From: Acidobacteriota bacterium | GTDB taxonomy: Bacteria > Acidobacteriota > Terriglobia > Bryobacterales > Bryobacteraceae | Reading direction: 5' to 3' | DNA length: 64,000 nucleotides | Assembly (NCBI GenBank): GCA_029776225.1 | Contig: JAKOTR010000033.1 | Location: 124,001-188,000, forward strand | Part shown: piece after piece, positions 45,670 through 53,812 of the stretch | Layout: each line of letters begins with the position of its first letter | Position numbering within the stretch: the stretch's first letter is position 1 | Notes under the pieces: generated by a model | Database searches by the model: none | What the model was told of the DNA's origin: nothing | What the model saw: the letters and a program-made list of their open reading frames with translations, nothing else | Made by a program: the position numbers and the translations under genes

Positions 45670-47019
45670 CTACGGCAGCGCTTCCATCGCTTCGGCGATC
45701 GCTGCTCCCGGATGCTCGAAATCCTGCAAGCGGCCGTTGAGGTAAGCGTCGTACGATGCGAGGTCGAAGTGGCCGTGCCCGCTCAGGCAGAACAGGATGG
45801 CCCGCGGTTTGCCCTCCTGGCGGGCCGCTTCCGCTTCTTCAAAAACCGCGCGGATCGCGTGCGAGGATTCCGGCGCCGGCAGGATTCCTTCCGTTTGCGC
45901 GAATTTCACCGCCGCTTCGAACACCGGAAGCTGCGTGTAGGCCCGCGCTTCGATCACGCCATCCTTGAGGAGCCTGCTCAACAGCGGCGACGCGCCATGG
46001 TAGCGCAGACCGCCGGCGTGGATGCCCGGCGGCACGAAATCGTGGCCCAGCGTGTACATCTTGAGCAGCGGAGTCAGCTTGGCGGTGTCGCCGAAGTCAT
46101 AGGTGTATTTCCCGCGCGTCAGGCTGGGGCATGCGGCGGGCTCCACCGCTACCAGCCGCACCGCCGAACCGTTGAGCTTGTCGGGCACATACGGCAGCGC
46201 GATTCCCGCGAAGTTGCTGCCGCCGCCGAAGCAGCCGATCACGACGTCCGGTGAGTCGCCCGCGAGAGCCATCTGCTGTTTCGCTTCCTGGCCGATCACC
46301 GTCTGGTGCAGCATGACGTGGTTCAGCACGCTGCCGAGCGCGTAATTCGTGTCGGCGTGCGTGGCCGCGTCTTCCACCGCCTCGCTGATGGCGATGCCCA
46401 GGCTGCCGGGCGAATCCGGGTGCGCCGCCAGCACCGCCCTGCCCGCCTCGGTGCGCGTGCTGGGGCTAGCGAAGACCTCGGCGCCCCAGGTGTTCATCAG
46501 CATGCGGCGGTAGGGCTTCTGTTCATGGCTCACCTTCACCATGTACACCGTGCATTCGAGCCCGAACATGCGGCAGGCCAGCGCGAGCGCGCTGCCCCAC
46601 TGCCCGGCGCCCGTTTCCGTGGAAAGCCGCTTGATGCCCGCCTGCTTGTTGTAGTACGCCTGCGCCACCGCCGTGTTCGGCTTGTGGCTGCCCGCGGGAC
46701 TGACGCCTTCGTACTTGTAGTAAATGCGCGCCGGCGTGTCGAGCGCCTTTTCGAGCCGCCGCGCGCGGTACAGCGGCGTCGGACGCCAGAGCCGGTAGAT
46801 GTCCAGCACCTCGCCCGGAATATCGATCTCGGGAAGAGGCGAAAACTCCTGCTCCAGCAGCGACATCGGGAAAATCTGCGCCAGCGCCTCCGGACCGATG
46901 GGCTTCCGCGTCGCCGGATCGAGCGGCGGGTCAAGCGGCTCCTTGAGAAGCGGAAGCACGTTCACCCACGCGGTCGGGATCTGGTCGTCAGACAGCAAAA
47001 ACTTCGTTCTTTCCGGCAC
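45670..47019 (-). CDS. trpB2: TrpB-like pyridoxal-phosphate enzyme (TrpB2 type)
   Basis: This 449-residue protein is a tryptophan synthase beta subunit of the second class, which lacks the residues for TrpA contact and often carries an N-terminal extension such as the one here (about residues 1-75). The PLP Lys is in [11 protein letters not shown], the phosphate loop is [11 protein letters not shown], and TETGAGQWG and GSHKPN together are diagnostic. It makes tryptophan from indole and serine. GTG with AAGGAG seven bases upstream is the start. No other trp gene is nearby, as is usual for TrpB2, so it may scavenge free indole. Confidence 0.93.
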   Translation of the reverse strand: MPERTKFLLSDDQIPTAWVNVLPLLKEPLDPPLDPATRKPIGPEALAQIFPMSLLEQEFSPLPEIDIPGEVLDIYRLWRPTPLYRARRLEKALDTPARIYYKYEGVSPAGSHKPNTAVAQAYYNKQAGIKRLSTETGAGQWGSALALACRMFGLECTVYMVKVSHEQKPYRRMLMNTWGAEVFASPSTRTEAGRAVLAAHPDSPGSLGIAISEAVEDAATHADTNYALGSVLNHVMLHQTVIGQEAKQQMALAGDSPDVVIGCFGGGSNFAGIALPYVPDKLNGSAVRLVAVEPAACPSLTRGKYTYDFGDTAKLTPLLKMYTLGHDFVPPGIHAGGLRYHGASPLLSRLLKDGVIEARAYTQLPVFEAAVKFAQTEGILPAPESSHAIRAVFEEAEAARQEGKPRAILFCLSGHGHFDLASYDAYLNGRLQDFEHPGAAIAEAMEALP

Positions 47020-47068
47020 GACAGCTCCTTCAAATGAAACCGACCATTGTATGTGCAGCGGGCTCCGC

Positions 47069-47159
47069 GCCGCAACGTGAACCGCAGGCGCGCGCTGCCT
47101 GGGCGGAGGATGTTGACGTGCGATGCGACTGCCCGTGCCGCAACGTGAACCGCAGGCGC
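47069..47159. repeat. 23-bp direct repeat between trpB2 and lipA
   Basis: GCCGCAACGTGAACCGCAGG, extended to 23 bases by CGC, occurs at 47069-47091 and exactly again at 47137-47159, 68 bp apart. The pair lies upstream of trpB2 on its coding strand and just after the end of lipA. It may be a slippage duplication or a pair of regulator sites. Confidence 0.85.
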
Positions 47160-47185
47160 AACGCTGTCAGGGCGCAAAAAAAAGT

Positions 47186-48064
47186 CTAAACGCCGGCTTC
47201 GGAGGCTGCTTCCGCCGCGTGGTAGGAACTGCGCACCAGCGGTCCGGCTACCACTTGCGCGAACCCCATCTCGAGGCCCTCGCGCCGGTACTCGGCGAAC
47301 TCCTCCGGCGGAATGTACCGGATGACAGGCAGGTGTTTGGGCGAAGGACTGAGGTACTGCCCCAGCGTGAGGATACTCACGTTGTGCGCCCGCAAGTCGC
47401 GCATCACCGCGAGCACCTCGTCCCGCGTTTCCCCCAGGCCCAGCATCACGCCCGACTTCGTGGGAATCTCCGGCCTGACCCGGTGCGAGTACGCCAGAAT
47501 GTCGAGCGAGCGCTCATACCGCGCCCCGAGCCGCACCTGCCTGTACAGCCGCGGCACGGTCTCGATATTGTGGTTCATGACGTCCGGCGCGGCTTCGAGC
47601 ACGATATCCATGGCCGCGTGCGAGCCCTGGAAATCGGGGATCAGCACCTCGACGCGGCAATCCGGCACGCGCTCGCGAATGGCGCGGATGGTGAGCGCGA
47701 ACAGTTCCGCGCCGCCGTCCTTGCGGTCGTCGCGGTTCACGCTGGTAATGACGGCGTAGCGCAGCCCGAGCGTGGCGACGGCCTCGGCCACGCGGCGGGG
47801 CTCGTCGTAATCCACCGGAAGCGGCCCGCCCTTCTGCACCGCGCAGAATCCGCAGCGCCGCGTGCACACGTTGCCCAGGATCATGAAGGTCGCCGTGCGA
47901 TGGTTCCAGCACTCGCCCACATTCGGACAGGCGGCGCTTTCACACACCGTGTGCAGCCGCAGCCGCTCCACCAGCGCCTTGATGCCGCGATAGTTCTCCC
48001 CGACGGGAGCGGGCGCGCGGAGCCATTGCGGCCGGGGCTGATTCCGCGTGATCGTTACCAGCAC
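47186..48064 (-). CDS. lipA: lipoyl synthase
   Basis: LipA inserts two sulfurs into octanoyl-bound proteins. The 292-residue protein holds both iron-sulfur motifs: the auxiliary cluster [12 protein letters not shown] (C-x4-C-x5-C) and the radical SAM cluster CTRRCGFC (C-x3-C-x2-C). The C-terminal RSSYHA supplies the Ser ligand of the auxiliary cluster. The GTG start follows the fused ftcD by only 5 bp and has no good ribosome site, so translation may be coupled to the hut operon. No lipB is seen. Confidence 0.95.
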   Translation of the reverse strand: MLVTITRNQPRPQWLRAPAPVGENYRGIKALVERLRLHTVCESAACPNVGECWNHRTATFMILGNVCTRRCGFCAVQKGGPLPVDYDEPRRVAEAVATLGLRYAVITSVNRDDRKDGGAELFALTIRAIRERVPDCRVEVLIPDFQGSHAAMDIVLEAAPDVMNHNIETVPRLYRQVRLGARYERSLDILAYSHRVRPEIPTKSGVMLGLGETRDEVLAVMRDLRAHNVSILTLGQYLSPSPKHLPVIRYIPPEEFAEYRREGLEMGFAQVVAGPLVRSSYHAAEAASEAGV

Positions 48065-48069
48065 TACGT

Positions 48070-49482
48070 CTATTGTAGTGCGGCCATGCGCTGCTCCATG
48101 GATTTGCGGAACGCTTCGTCCTGAATCGCCGAGAGGTTGGCGCGAACATTAGCCAGAGCGCCGGTGAGCGCCGCGGTGGCAAGCGCGCGCCCGGTTTCGA
48201 GGTCCGATGCGAATTTCGCGGGCGCCTCCCGCAGCAGAGATTCCAGTTGGGCGCGGACATGGAATGACCGCTCGGCAACCTCCATGGGAACTTCGGCGGC
48301 GCTGTGCAGCGCTTCTTCGAGAAATGGCGAGCGCTCCTCCTTCGGCATCCTGTAGGCCGCCATGACGCCGCGGAACGCCTCCGCGTCGCGCTCGACGGCG
48401 GCGGCCAGAAACCGCCGGTCGGCTTCGAAATCGTATTCCGGGCGCTGCGCGAGCTGCGCAACCATCGAGCCGAGCGCGGCAGCCATGGCGCCCCCCGCCG
48501 CTGCGGCGCTGCCCCCGCCCGGAGCGGGTGAAGCAGCGGCCAGCGCATCGAGGAACTGGTCGAGTCCCCCGCCGGCCGTTTCTTCGGCCAGACGGTTCTC
48601 CAGCACGATCTCCGGGCGGAAGTTCTCCGCGCGCAGGTAGAACTCGGCCGCCATCTCGAGGGCCTTCTTGGGAATCAGCCCGACGATCTCACTGCCCACA
48701 ACCGGAACGCCGTACCGCTCCGCCTCCACGCGAACGGCCTCGAAGACGCGGTGCACGGGAGTCTGTTCGAAATCGGTGAGGTTCATGGAGACCTGCGCGA
48801 TGTTGCGGGAACCGAGCAGCACGCCCATCGCCTTCACATAGCGGAAGCCGCCGCTCGAATACCGGACCGCCTTGGCGATCCGCTTTGCGATCTCCACATC
48901 CGCCGTGCCCAGGTTGATGTTGTAGGCGATGAGAAATTTCCGCGCGCCCACCACGGTTGCGCCCGCGGTCGGATGCAGGCGCGCCTCGCCGATGTCCGGG
49001 GCGCGGTCGGGATTGACGCCGATCTCGCTGCGCAGGCCCTCGAACTGCCCGCGCCGGATGTTCTCCAGGTTCACGCGGTCCGGCCGCCGCGCCGCCGCCT
49101 CGTAGAAATAAACCGGGACCTGGAACCGCCGCCAGATCTCCTCGCCGGCGCGCACGGCGATGCGCACGCACTCCTCCATCGTGACGCCCTCAATGGGCAC
49201 GAACGGGACTACGTCCGCAGCCCCGATGCGCGGATGCACGCCGCTCTGTTTGTTCAAGTCGATGAGTTCCACCGCCTTGCCGGCCGCGCGGACGGCCGCC
49301 TCGCAGACGGCCTCCGGAGGGCCCGCGAAGGTCAGCACCGAGCGGTTGTGGTCGGCGTCCATTTCGCGGTCCAGCATGATAACGCCCGGCACTGAGCGGA
49401 CCGCGCTCACCAGGGCTTCAACCTTCTCCGGGTCGCGGCCCTCGGAGAAGTTAGGCACGCACTCGATCAGTTTTCGTCCCAA
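48070..49482 (-). CDS. ftcD: bifunctional glutamate formimidoyltransferase/formimidoyl-THF cyclodeaminase
   Basis: The 470-residue protein joins two enzymes. Residues 1-290 are the formiminotransferase ([17 protein letters not shown], then [13 protein letters not shown] with the catalytic His). Residues about 300-470 are the cyclodeaminase ([21 protein letters not shown]). Formiminoglutamate and THF give glutamate and 5-formimidoyl-THF, then methenyl-THF and ammonia. This is the arrangement of mammalian FTCD and is less common than separate genes. I chose the TTG at 49482, which overlaps the hutI stop by 16 bp and follows GGAAAGGGG. The longer open frame to 50487 is a shadow inside hutI. Confidence 0.92.
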   Translation of the reverse strand: MGRKLIECVPNFSEGRDPEKVEALVSAVRSVPGVIMLDREMDADHNRSVLTFAGPPEAVCEAAVRAAGKAVELIDLNKQSGVHPRIGAADVVPFVPIEGVTMEECVRIAVRAGEEIWRRFQVPVYFYEAAARRPDRVNLENIRRGQFEGLRSEIGVNPDRAPDIGEARLHPTAGATVVGARKFLIAYNINLGTADVEIAKRIAKAVRYSSGGFRYVKAMGVLLGSRNIAQVSMNLTDFEQTPVHRVFEAVRVEAERYGVPVVGSEIVGLIPKKALEMAAEFYLRAENFRPEIVLENRLAEETAGGGLDQFLDALAAASPAPGGGSAAAAGGAMAAALGSMVAQLAQRPEYDFEADRRFLAAAVERDAEAFRGVMAAYRMPKEERSPFLEEALHSAAEVPMEVAERSFHVRAQLESLLREAPAKFASDLETGRALATAALTGALANVRANLSAIQDEAFRKSMEQRMAALQ

Positions 49483-50759
49483 CCCACATTCCCCTTTCCG
49501 TACAGCACCACGCCTCTCTTCATCGTCATGACTACCAGGTTCACGCCGAAATGATACGGGACTTCGCGGTAGTCGGGGACGTCGAACATCACCAGGTCGG
49601 CATCCTTGCCCGTTTCGATCGAGCCCGTATGGTCGCCGCAGTGGAGCGCATAGGCGCCGTTGATCGTGGCCGCACAGAAAGCCTCCGCCGGCGTCATCCG
49701 CATCTGCGAGCAGGCCAGCGAGAGGACCATCTGCATGTTGTAGGTGGGGCTGGTGCCGGGATTGTAATCGGTTGCCAGCGCGACGGCCGCGCCCGCTTTG
49801 ATCAGTTTGCGGGCCGGCGGGTAGCAGTCCAGTCCGAGGTGGAAGACGGAGCCCGGCAGCAGCGTGGCGATGGTATCGGAAGCGGCGAGCGCGCGTGCGT
49901 CGTCGTCGTTGATGTGAGCGAGGTGGTCCGCGCTGGCCGCGCCCATCTCGACCGCGAGCATCGCCGCGCCGGTGCGCGAGAACTGCTCGGCGTGCACCTT
50001 CAGGCCGAATCCGAAATCCTTGGCCGCCGACAAATAGCGGCGCCCCTGCTCGATGGTAAAGGCGTCCTCGTCGCAGTAGATATCGACGAACCGGGCCAGT
50101 TTTCGCCGCTTGAGTTTCGGCATGACGGACCGGCACATCCAGTCGATGTAATCGTCCGCCCGGCCGGCGTATTCCGGCGGCACGGCGTGAGCGCCCAGGT
50201 AAGTGGGGATGAGTTCGATGGGATCGTCCTGAAGCGCCTGGACTGCCCTCAAAGCCTTCCGCTCGCCTTTCTCGTCGAGCCCGTAACCTGATTTCGCCTC
50301 CAGCGTGGTCGTGCCGTGCGCGACGCAGCCGGCCAGCGTCTTCTTGGCTTGCAGCAGCAGCCGCCGGATCGGCATTTCGCGCACCGCGCGGACGCTGGCG
50401 AGAATGCCGCCCCCGACCGCCGCGATCTCGCGGTAAGTCGCTCCGGCAAGTATCATCTCGTAATCGACTAACCGCGCCGGACCGCAAACCAGGTGCGTGT
50501 GGCTGTCCACGAAACCCGGCGCTACGACGCGTCCGGTCGCGTCGATCTCGCGCGCGTGCCGGGCCAGAGAAAGGTTTTCTACGCGCCTGCTCGGACCCAG
50601 CGAGACAATCTTGCCGCCCCGGATCAGCACCGCGCCATCCGGGACAATCCCGAGATCCTGCATGGCTTCGCCGCGCCGCGGACCGCGCGGACCGCGCATC
50701 GTCAATAGTTGCCTGGCGCCGCGTACCAGGACCGGCATATCACTTGAGGAGTCAGCCAT
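49467..50759 (-). CDS. hutI: imidazolonepropionase
   Basis: HutI opens the imidazolone ring to formiminoglutamate. This amidohydrolase of 430 residues has the metal motif VDSHTHLVCG. It continues with FVDIYCDEDAFTIEQGRRYL, the metal-binding VHAEQF, and SADHLAHIND with the later conserved His and Asp. A TTG two codons upstream or an ATG seven codons downstream are alternative starts. It is the second gene of the hut operon, 37 bp after hutU, and its 3' end overlaps ftcD. Confidence 0.94.
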   Translation of the reverse strand: MADSSSDMPVLVRGARQLLTMRGPRGPRRGEAMQDLGIVPDGAVLIRGGKIVSLGPSRRVENLSLARHAREIDATGRVVAPGFVDSHTHLVCGPARLVDYEMILAGATYREIAAVGGGILASVRAVREMPIRRLLLQAKKTLAGCVAHGTTTLEAKSGYGLDEKGERKALRAVQALQDDPIELIPTYLGAHAVPPEYAGRADDYIDWMCRSVMPKLKRRKLARFVDIYCDEDAFTIEQGRRYLSAAKDFGFGLKVHAEQFSRTGAAMLAVEMGAASADHLAHINDDDARALAASDTIATLLPGSVFHLGLDCYPPARKLIKAGAAVALATDYNPGTSPTYNMQMVLSLACSQMRMTPAEAFCAATINGAYALHCGDHTGSIETGKDADLVMFDVPDYREVPYHFGVNLVVMTMKRGVVLYGKGNVGWDEN

Positions 50760-50795
50760 GTGCAAAAGATTAGTGTACAGGCCGGCTGATTTGCA

Positions 50796-52439
50796 TCAAG
50801 ACATAGGAGTTCTGATACCCGCGCGCTCAGCGAATCGCGCGGCCTCTTCGTAGCCCGCGTCCACGTGGCGCAGCACGCCGATGCCGGGGTCGCAGGTCAT
50901 CACGCGCTCCAGGCAGCGGGCGCCGGACTCGCTGCCCTCGGCCACCGTCACCTGTCCCGCATGCATCGAGTAGCCGATGCCCACGCCCCCGCCGTTATGG
51001 AACGAAACCCAGCTTGCTCCCGCGGCGGTGTTCAGAAGCGCGTTCAAGACCGGCCAGTCGGCGATGGCGTCGCTTCCGTCCCGCATCGCTTCCGTTTCCC
51101 GATAGGGCGAGGCCACCGAGCCGCAGTCCAAATGGTCGCGGCCGATCACGATGGGGGCCTTCAATTCGCCCGACCCCACCATGCGGTTGATCTCGAGTGC
51201 GAAGCGCGCGCGCTCGCCGTACCCGAGCCAGCAGATGCGCGCCGGGAGCCCCTGAAACCGCACGTGCTTTCGCGCCAGCCGGATCCAGCGCACCAGCGCC
51301 TCATTGTCAGGAAACAGGCGGCACACCAGCTCGTCGGTTGCCGCGATATCGGACGCCTCTCCCGAGAGCGCCACCCAGCGGAATGGCCCGCGCCCTTCGC
51401 AGAACATCGGCCGGATGTACTCGGGCACAAAGCCCGGGATCGTGAAGGCGTCCGAGACGCCGCGGTCGGCCGCCATCCGGCGTATGTTGTTGCCGTAGTC
51501 GAACACGACCGCTCCGAGGCGCTTGAGCGCCAGCATCGCGCGCACGTGCGTGGCGATGGAATCGAGCGCGCGGTCGATGTACTCGTCCGGCTTCGCCGCG
51601 CGCAGTTCCGCCGCCTGCGTGAGCGTCAAACCGGCCGGGATATATCCGTTGAGCGGGTCGTGCGCGCTTGTCTGGTCGGTGAGCAGGTCGGGAACCACGC
51701 CGCGGCGCACCAGTTCCGGCAGCACCTCGGCGCAATTTCCCACCAATCCCACCGAGACGGCGGTTTTTTCGTGAACGGCGTTGCGCAGAATCCGGAGCGC
51801 CTCGTCCAGGCTGCTCACCATGATGTCGCAGTAGCCCGTCTTCAACCGCCGCTTGATGCGCTCGGGATCTACTTCAATGCAGAGGAGCGCCGCGCCGTTC
51901 ATGGTCGCCGCCAGCGGCTGCGCTCCGCCCATGCCGCCCATCCCGCCGGTCACCACCAGCTTTCCGGCCAGCGTTCCGCCGAAATGTTTGCGCGCCGCTG
52001 CCGCGAAGGTTTCGTAAGTGCCTTGCAGAATTCCCTGCGTGCCGATATAAATCCAGCTTCCCGCCGTCATCTGGCCGTACATGATGAGGCCGAGCTTTTC
52101 CAGCGCGCGGAACTGCTCCCAGTTCGACCAACGCCCCACCAGGTTGGAGTTCGCGATCAGCACCCGCGGCGCTTCCTCGTGAGTGCGGAATACGCCCACC
52201 GGCTTGCCGGACTGCACCAGCAGGGTCTCGTCATTCTCCAGCCGCTCGAGTTCGCGCACGATGGCGTGGAACGACGGCCAGTCCCGGGCCGCTTTGCCCT
52301 CCCCTCCGTACACCACCAGGTCCTGCGGCCGTTCGGCCACCGCAGGATCGAGGGTGTTCATCAACATCCGCAGGGCCGCTTCCTGACGCCAGCCCTTGGC
52401 GCGCAAGGAGGCGCCGCGCGGAGCACGAATGGCTTGCAT
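50796..52439 (-). CDS. hutU: urocanate hydratase
   Basis: HutU hydrates urocanate with a tightly bound NAD+. The 547-residue protein has the urocanase signature [12 protein letters not shown], the strongly conserved [13 protein letters not shown] segment, and [15 protein letters not shown] near the C terminus. The Cys in [14 protein letters not shown] is expected near NAD. The length fits the family. It is the first gene of hutU-hutI-ftcD. Histidine ammonia-lyase (hutH), the preceding step, is not in the window. Confidence 0.96.
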   Translation of the reverse strand: MQAIRAPRGASLRAKGWRQEAALRMLMNTLDPAVAERPQDLVVYGGEGKAARDWPSFHAIVRELERLENDETLLVQSGKPVGVFRTHEEAPRVLIANSNLVGRWSNWEQFRALEKLGLIMYGQMTAGSWIYIGTQGILQGTYETFAAAARKHFGGTLAGKLVVTGGMGGMGGAQPLAATMNGAALLCIEVDPERIKRRLKTGYCDIMVSSLDEALRILRNAVHEKTAVSVGLVGNCAEVLPELVRRGVVPDLLTDQTSAHDPLNGYIPAGLTLTQAAELRAAKPDEYIDRALDSIATHVRAMLALKRLGAVVFDYGNNIRRMAADRGVSDAFTIPGFVPEYIRPMFCEGRGPFRWVALSGEASDIAATDELVCRLFPDNEALVRWIRLARKHVRFQGLPARICWLGYGERARFALEINRMVGSGELKAPIVIGRDHLDCGSVASPYRETEAMRDGSDAIADWPVLNALLNTAAGASWVSFHNGGGVGIGYSMHAGQVTVAEGSESGARCLERVMTCDPGIGVLRHVDAGYEEAARFAERAGIRTPMS

Positions 52440-52460
52440 GCCTTCACTCTATAACAGGCG

Positions 52461-52537
52461 GTTGCAGATGGATCGCGGGCGGCGGTTGCAGGTCGAGAGC
52501 GGCGGCGTTGCAGGTCGAGAGCGGGCGGCCGTTACAG
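52461..52537. repeat. degenerate 22-24 bp tandem repeat
   Basis: Three units starting GTTGCAG begin at 52461, 52485 and 52507, each followed by GTCGAGAGCGG(C) or a close variant. A fourth partial unit (GTTACAG) at 52531-52537 covers the stop codon of the TPR gene. The block lies between hutU and the TPR gene. Confidence 0.75.
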
Positions 52538-53599
52538 CGCGTAGCCGGGCTCAAGCGAGCCGGCGGCGTTCAGGTGGAGGACCCGCAGGATCTCCGAATA
52601 GAATTCCAGCGCGACCGCCGATTCGGCGCGCTCCGGACCGGCCGCTTTTTCCAGAATGGCGGTCGAGAGCTCCAGCAGCTTTTTGGCTTCCGTGAATCGC
52701 GCCTGCTCGCGGTACGTTTGAGCGAGCGCGTGCAGGTTGGAGACGATATCCGGGTGGTTCGGCCCGAGCGTTTTCCGGAGCATCTCCAGAGCGTAGGCGA
52801 ACAGGGATTCCGCCTCGGCGTATTTGTGCAGTGCGCTGTAGACCTCTCCCAGCCGCTTGAGATCCGCGGCCAGGCTGGGGTCGTCCCGGCCCACGATGCG
52901 CTGCTTGATGGCCAGCGCGCGCGTCAGCACCGGCTCCGCCTCGCTGTAACGGCCGCCGCGCATGTAGAACTCGCCCAGGTGGACGAGGGTGACCGCCGTG
53001 CTCCAATCGTCCGGCCCGAGCGCGGCTTCCTTGATGCTCAGCGAACGCCGGAACGCGAAGAGGGCCGCGGAGCGGCGGTCGAGCGCCATGTACACCTCCC
53101 CGAGACCGTCCAGAACCAGCGCGACGTCCGGGTGGTCCTTCCCCAACGCGGCCTCGGTGATCTCGAGGGCGCGCTCGTACTCGGCCGCGGCTTCCTCCAG
53201 GCGATCTTGAAACTTGTACGCGTGGGCCAGGTTGAAATACGCCTGGGCGAGTTCGGCATCGTTCCGGCCGGGCGCGTTCTGGTAAATGGCGATCGCTTGT
53301 TTCAGCGCGCGCTCCGCTCCGCCGAAGTTGCCGTGGTTGCAATGGAGTACGCCCATGGCGTTCAGGCTTTTCGCCAATCGGGGATCGCTGCGGCCCGCCT
53401 CGCCCGCCTCTTCGACCGCCTTGGCGACATACTTGAGGCAGGCGTCCCTGTCGCCCAGATAGAACAACCCCTCCGCAAGGTGCATGTAAAACTGCCAGGA
53501 GGCTTCCTGGGATTCGAGTTCATAGGCCGAGGAGGAGGGCAGATCCAGCTCTGCGGGCTGAACCTCGACCGTATGACGCACGTTCGCTCCGCGTTTCAT
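52532..53599 (-). CDS. tetratricopeptide-repeat protein (kinesin light chain-like TPRs)
   Basis: The 355-residue protein is almost wholly TPR helices in about seven 42-residue units, for example FGGAERALKQAIAIYQNAPG, RLEEAAAEYERALEITEAAL and KYAEAESLFAYALEMLRKTL. The unit length and the G-P-D-H or G-x-D-D/H-P spacing identify the TPR_12 or kinesin-light-chain-like class used in bacterial signalling scaffolds. I chose the ATG at 53599 with GAGGA six bases upstream; an open frame to 53794 runs through the promoter region. There is no signal peptide, so it is cytoplasmic. The partner is unknown. Confidence 0.8.
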   Translation of the reverse strand: MKRGANVRHTVEVQPAELDLPSSSAYELESQEASWQFYMHLAEGLFYLGDRDACLKYVAKAVEEAGEAGRSDPRLAKSLNAMGVLHCNHGNFGGAERALKQAIAIYQNAPGRNDAELAQAYFNLAHAYKFQDRLEEAAAEYERALEITEAALGKDHPDVALVLDGLGEVYMALDRRSAALFAFRRSLSIKEAALGPDDWSTAVTLVHLGEFYMRGGRYSEAEPVLTRALAIKQRIVGRDDPSLAADLKRLGEVYSALHKYAEAESLFAYALEMLRKTLGPNHPDIVSNLHALAQTYREQARFTEAKKLLELSTAILEKAAGPERAESAVALEFYSEILRVLHLNAAGSLEPGYAL

Positions 53600-53698
53600 G
53601 GGTGTCCTCAAAATCGGGTGCTTTGCCAGTATATGCAAGTGACTGAAGGAGATACTACTCCCCCGAAATGACAATTTGCGCGGCCCGGGGTGGGCATT

Positions 53699-53734
53699 AC
53701 TCCCGGTACTCTTAGGACCAACTACCGGGGGAGT
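53699..53734 (-). terminator. stem-loop between the phosphoesterase gene and the TPR gene
   Basis: ACTCCCGGTA at 53699-53708 pairs with TACCGGGGGAGT at 53723-53734 with a two-base bulge and a 14-nt loop. On the minus strand it lies 79 bp after the phosphoesterase stop. A second overlapping stem (GGGGAGTGG/CCACCCCTCCC) is possible. It lacks a clear T tract. Confidence 0.4.
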
Positions 53735-53812
53735 GGCTTTATACCACCCCTCCCCGGCCTCTGATGCCCGATCCGGTACTGTTTGGGGCACCAAGGGGCC
53801 TCCTCCGCCCGC

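Noticed and set aside
49483-50487. Long N-terminal extension of the ftcD frame
   Set aside because: It lies wholly inside hutI in another frame and its translation is Arg/Gly/Ala-rich noise. The FTCD family starts at [11 protein letters not shown].
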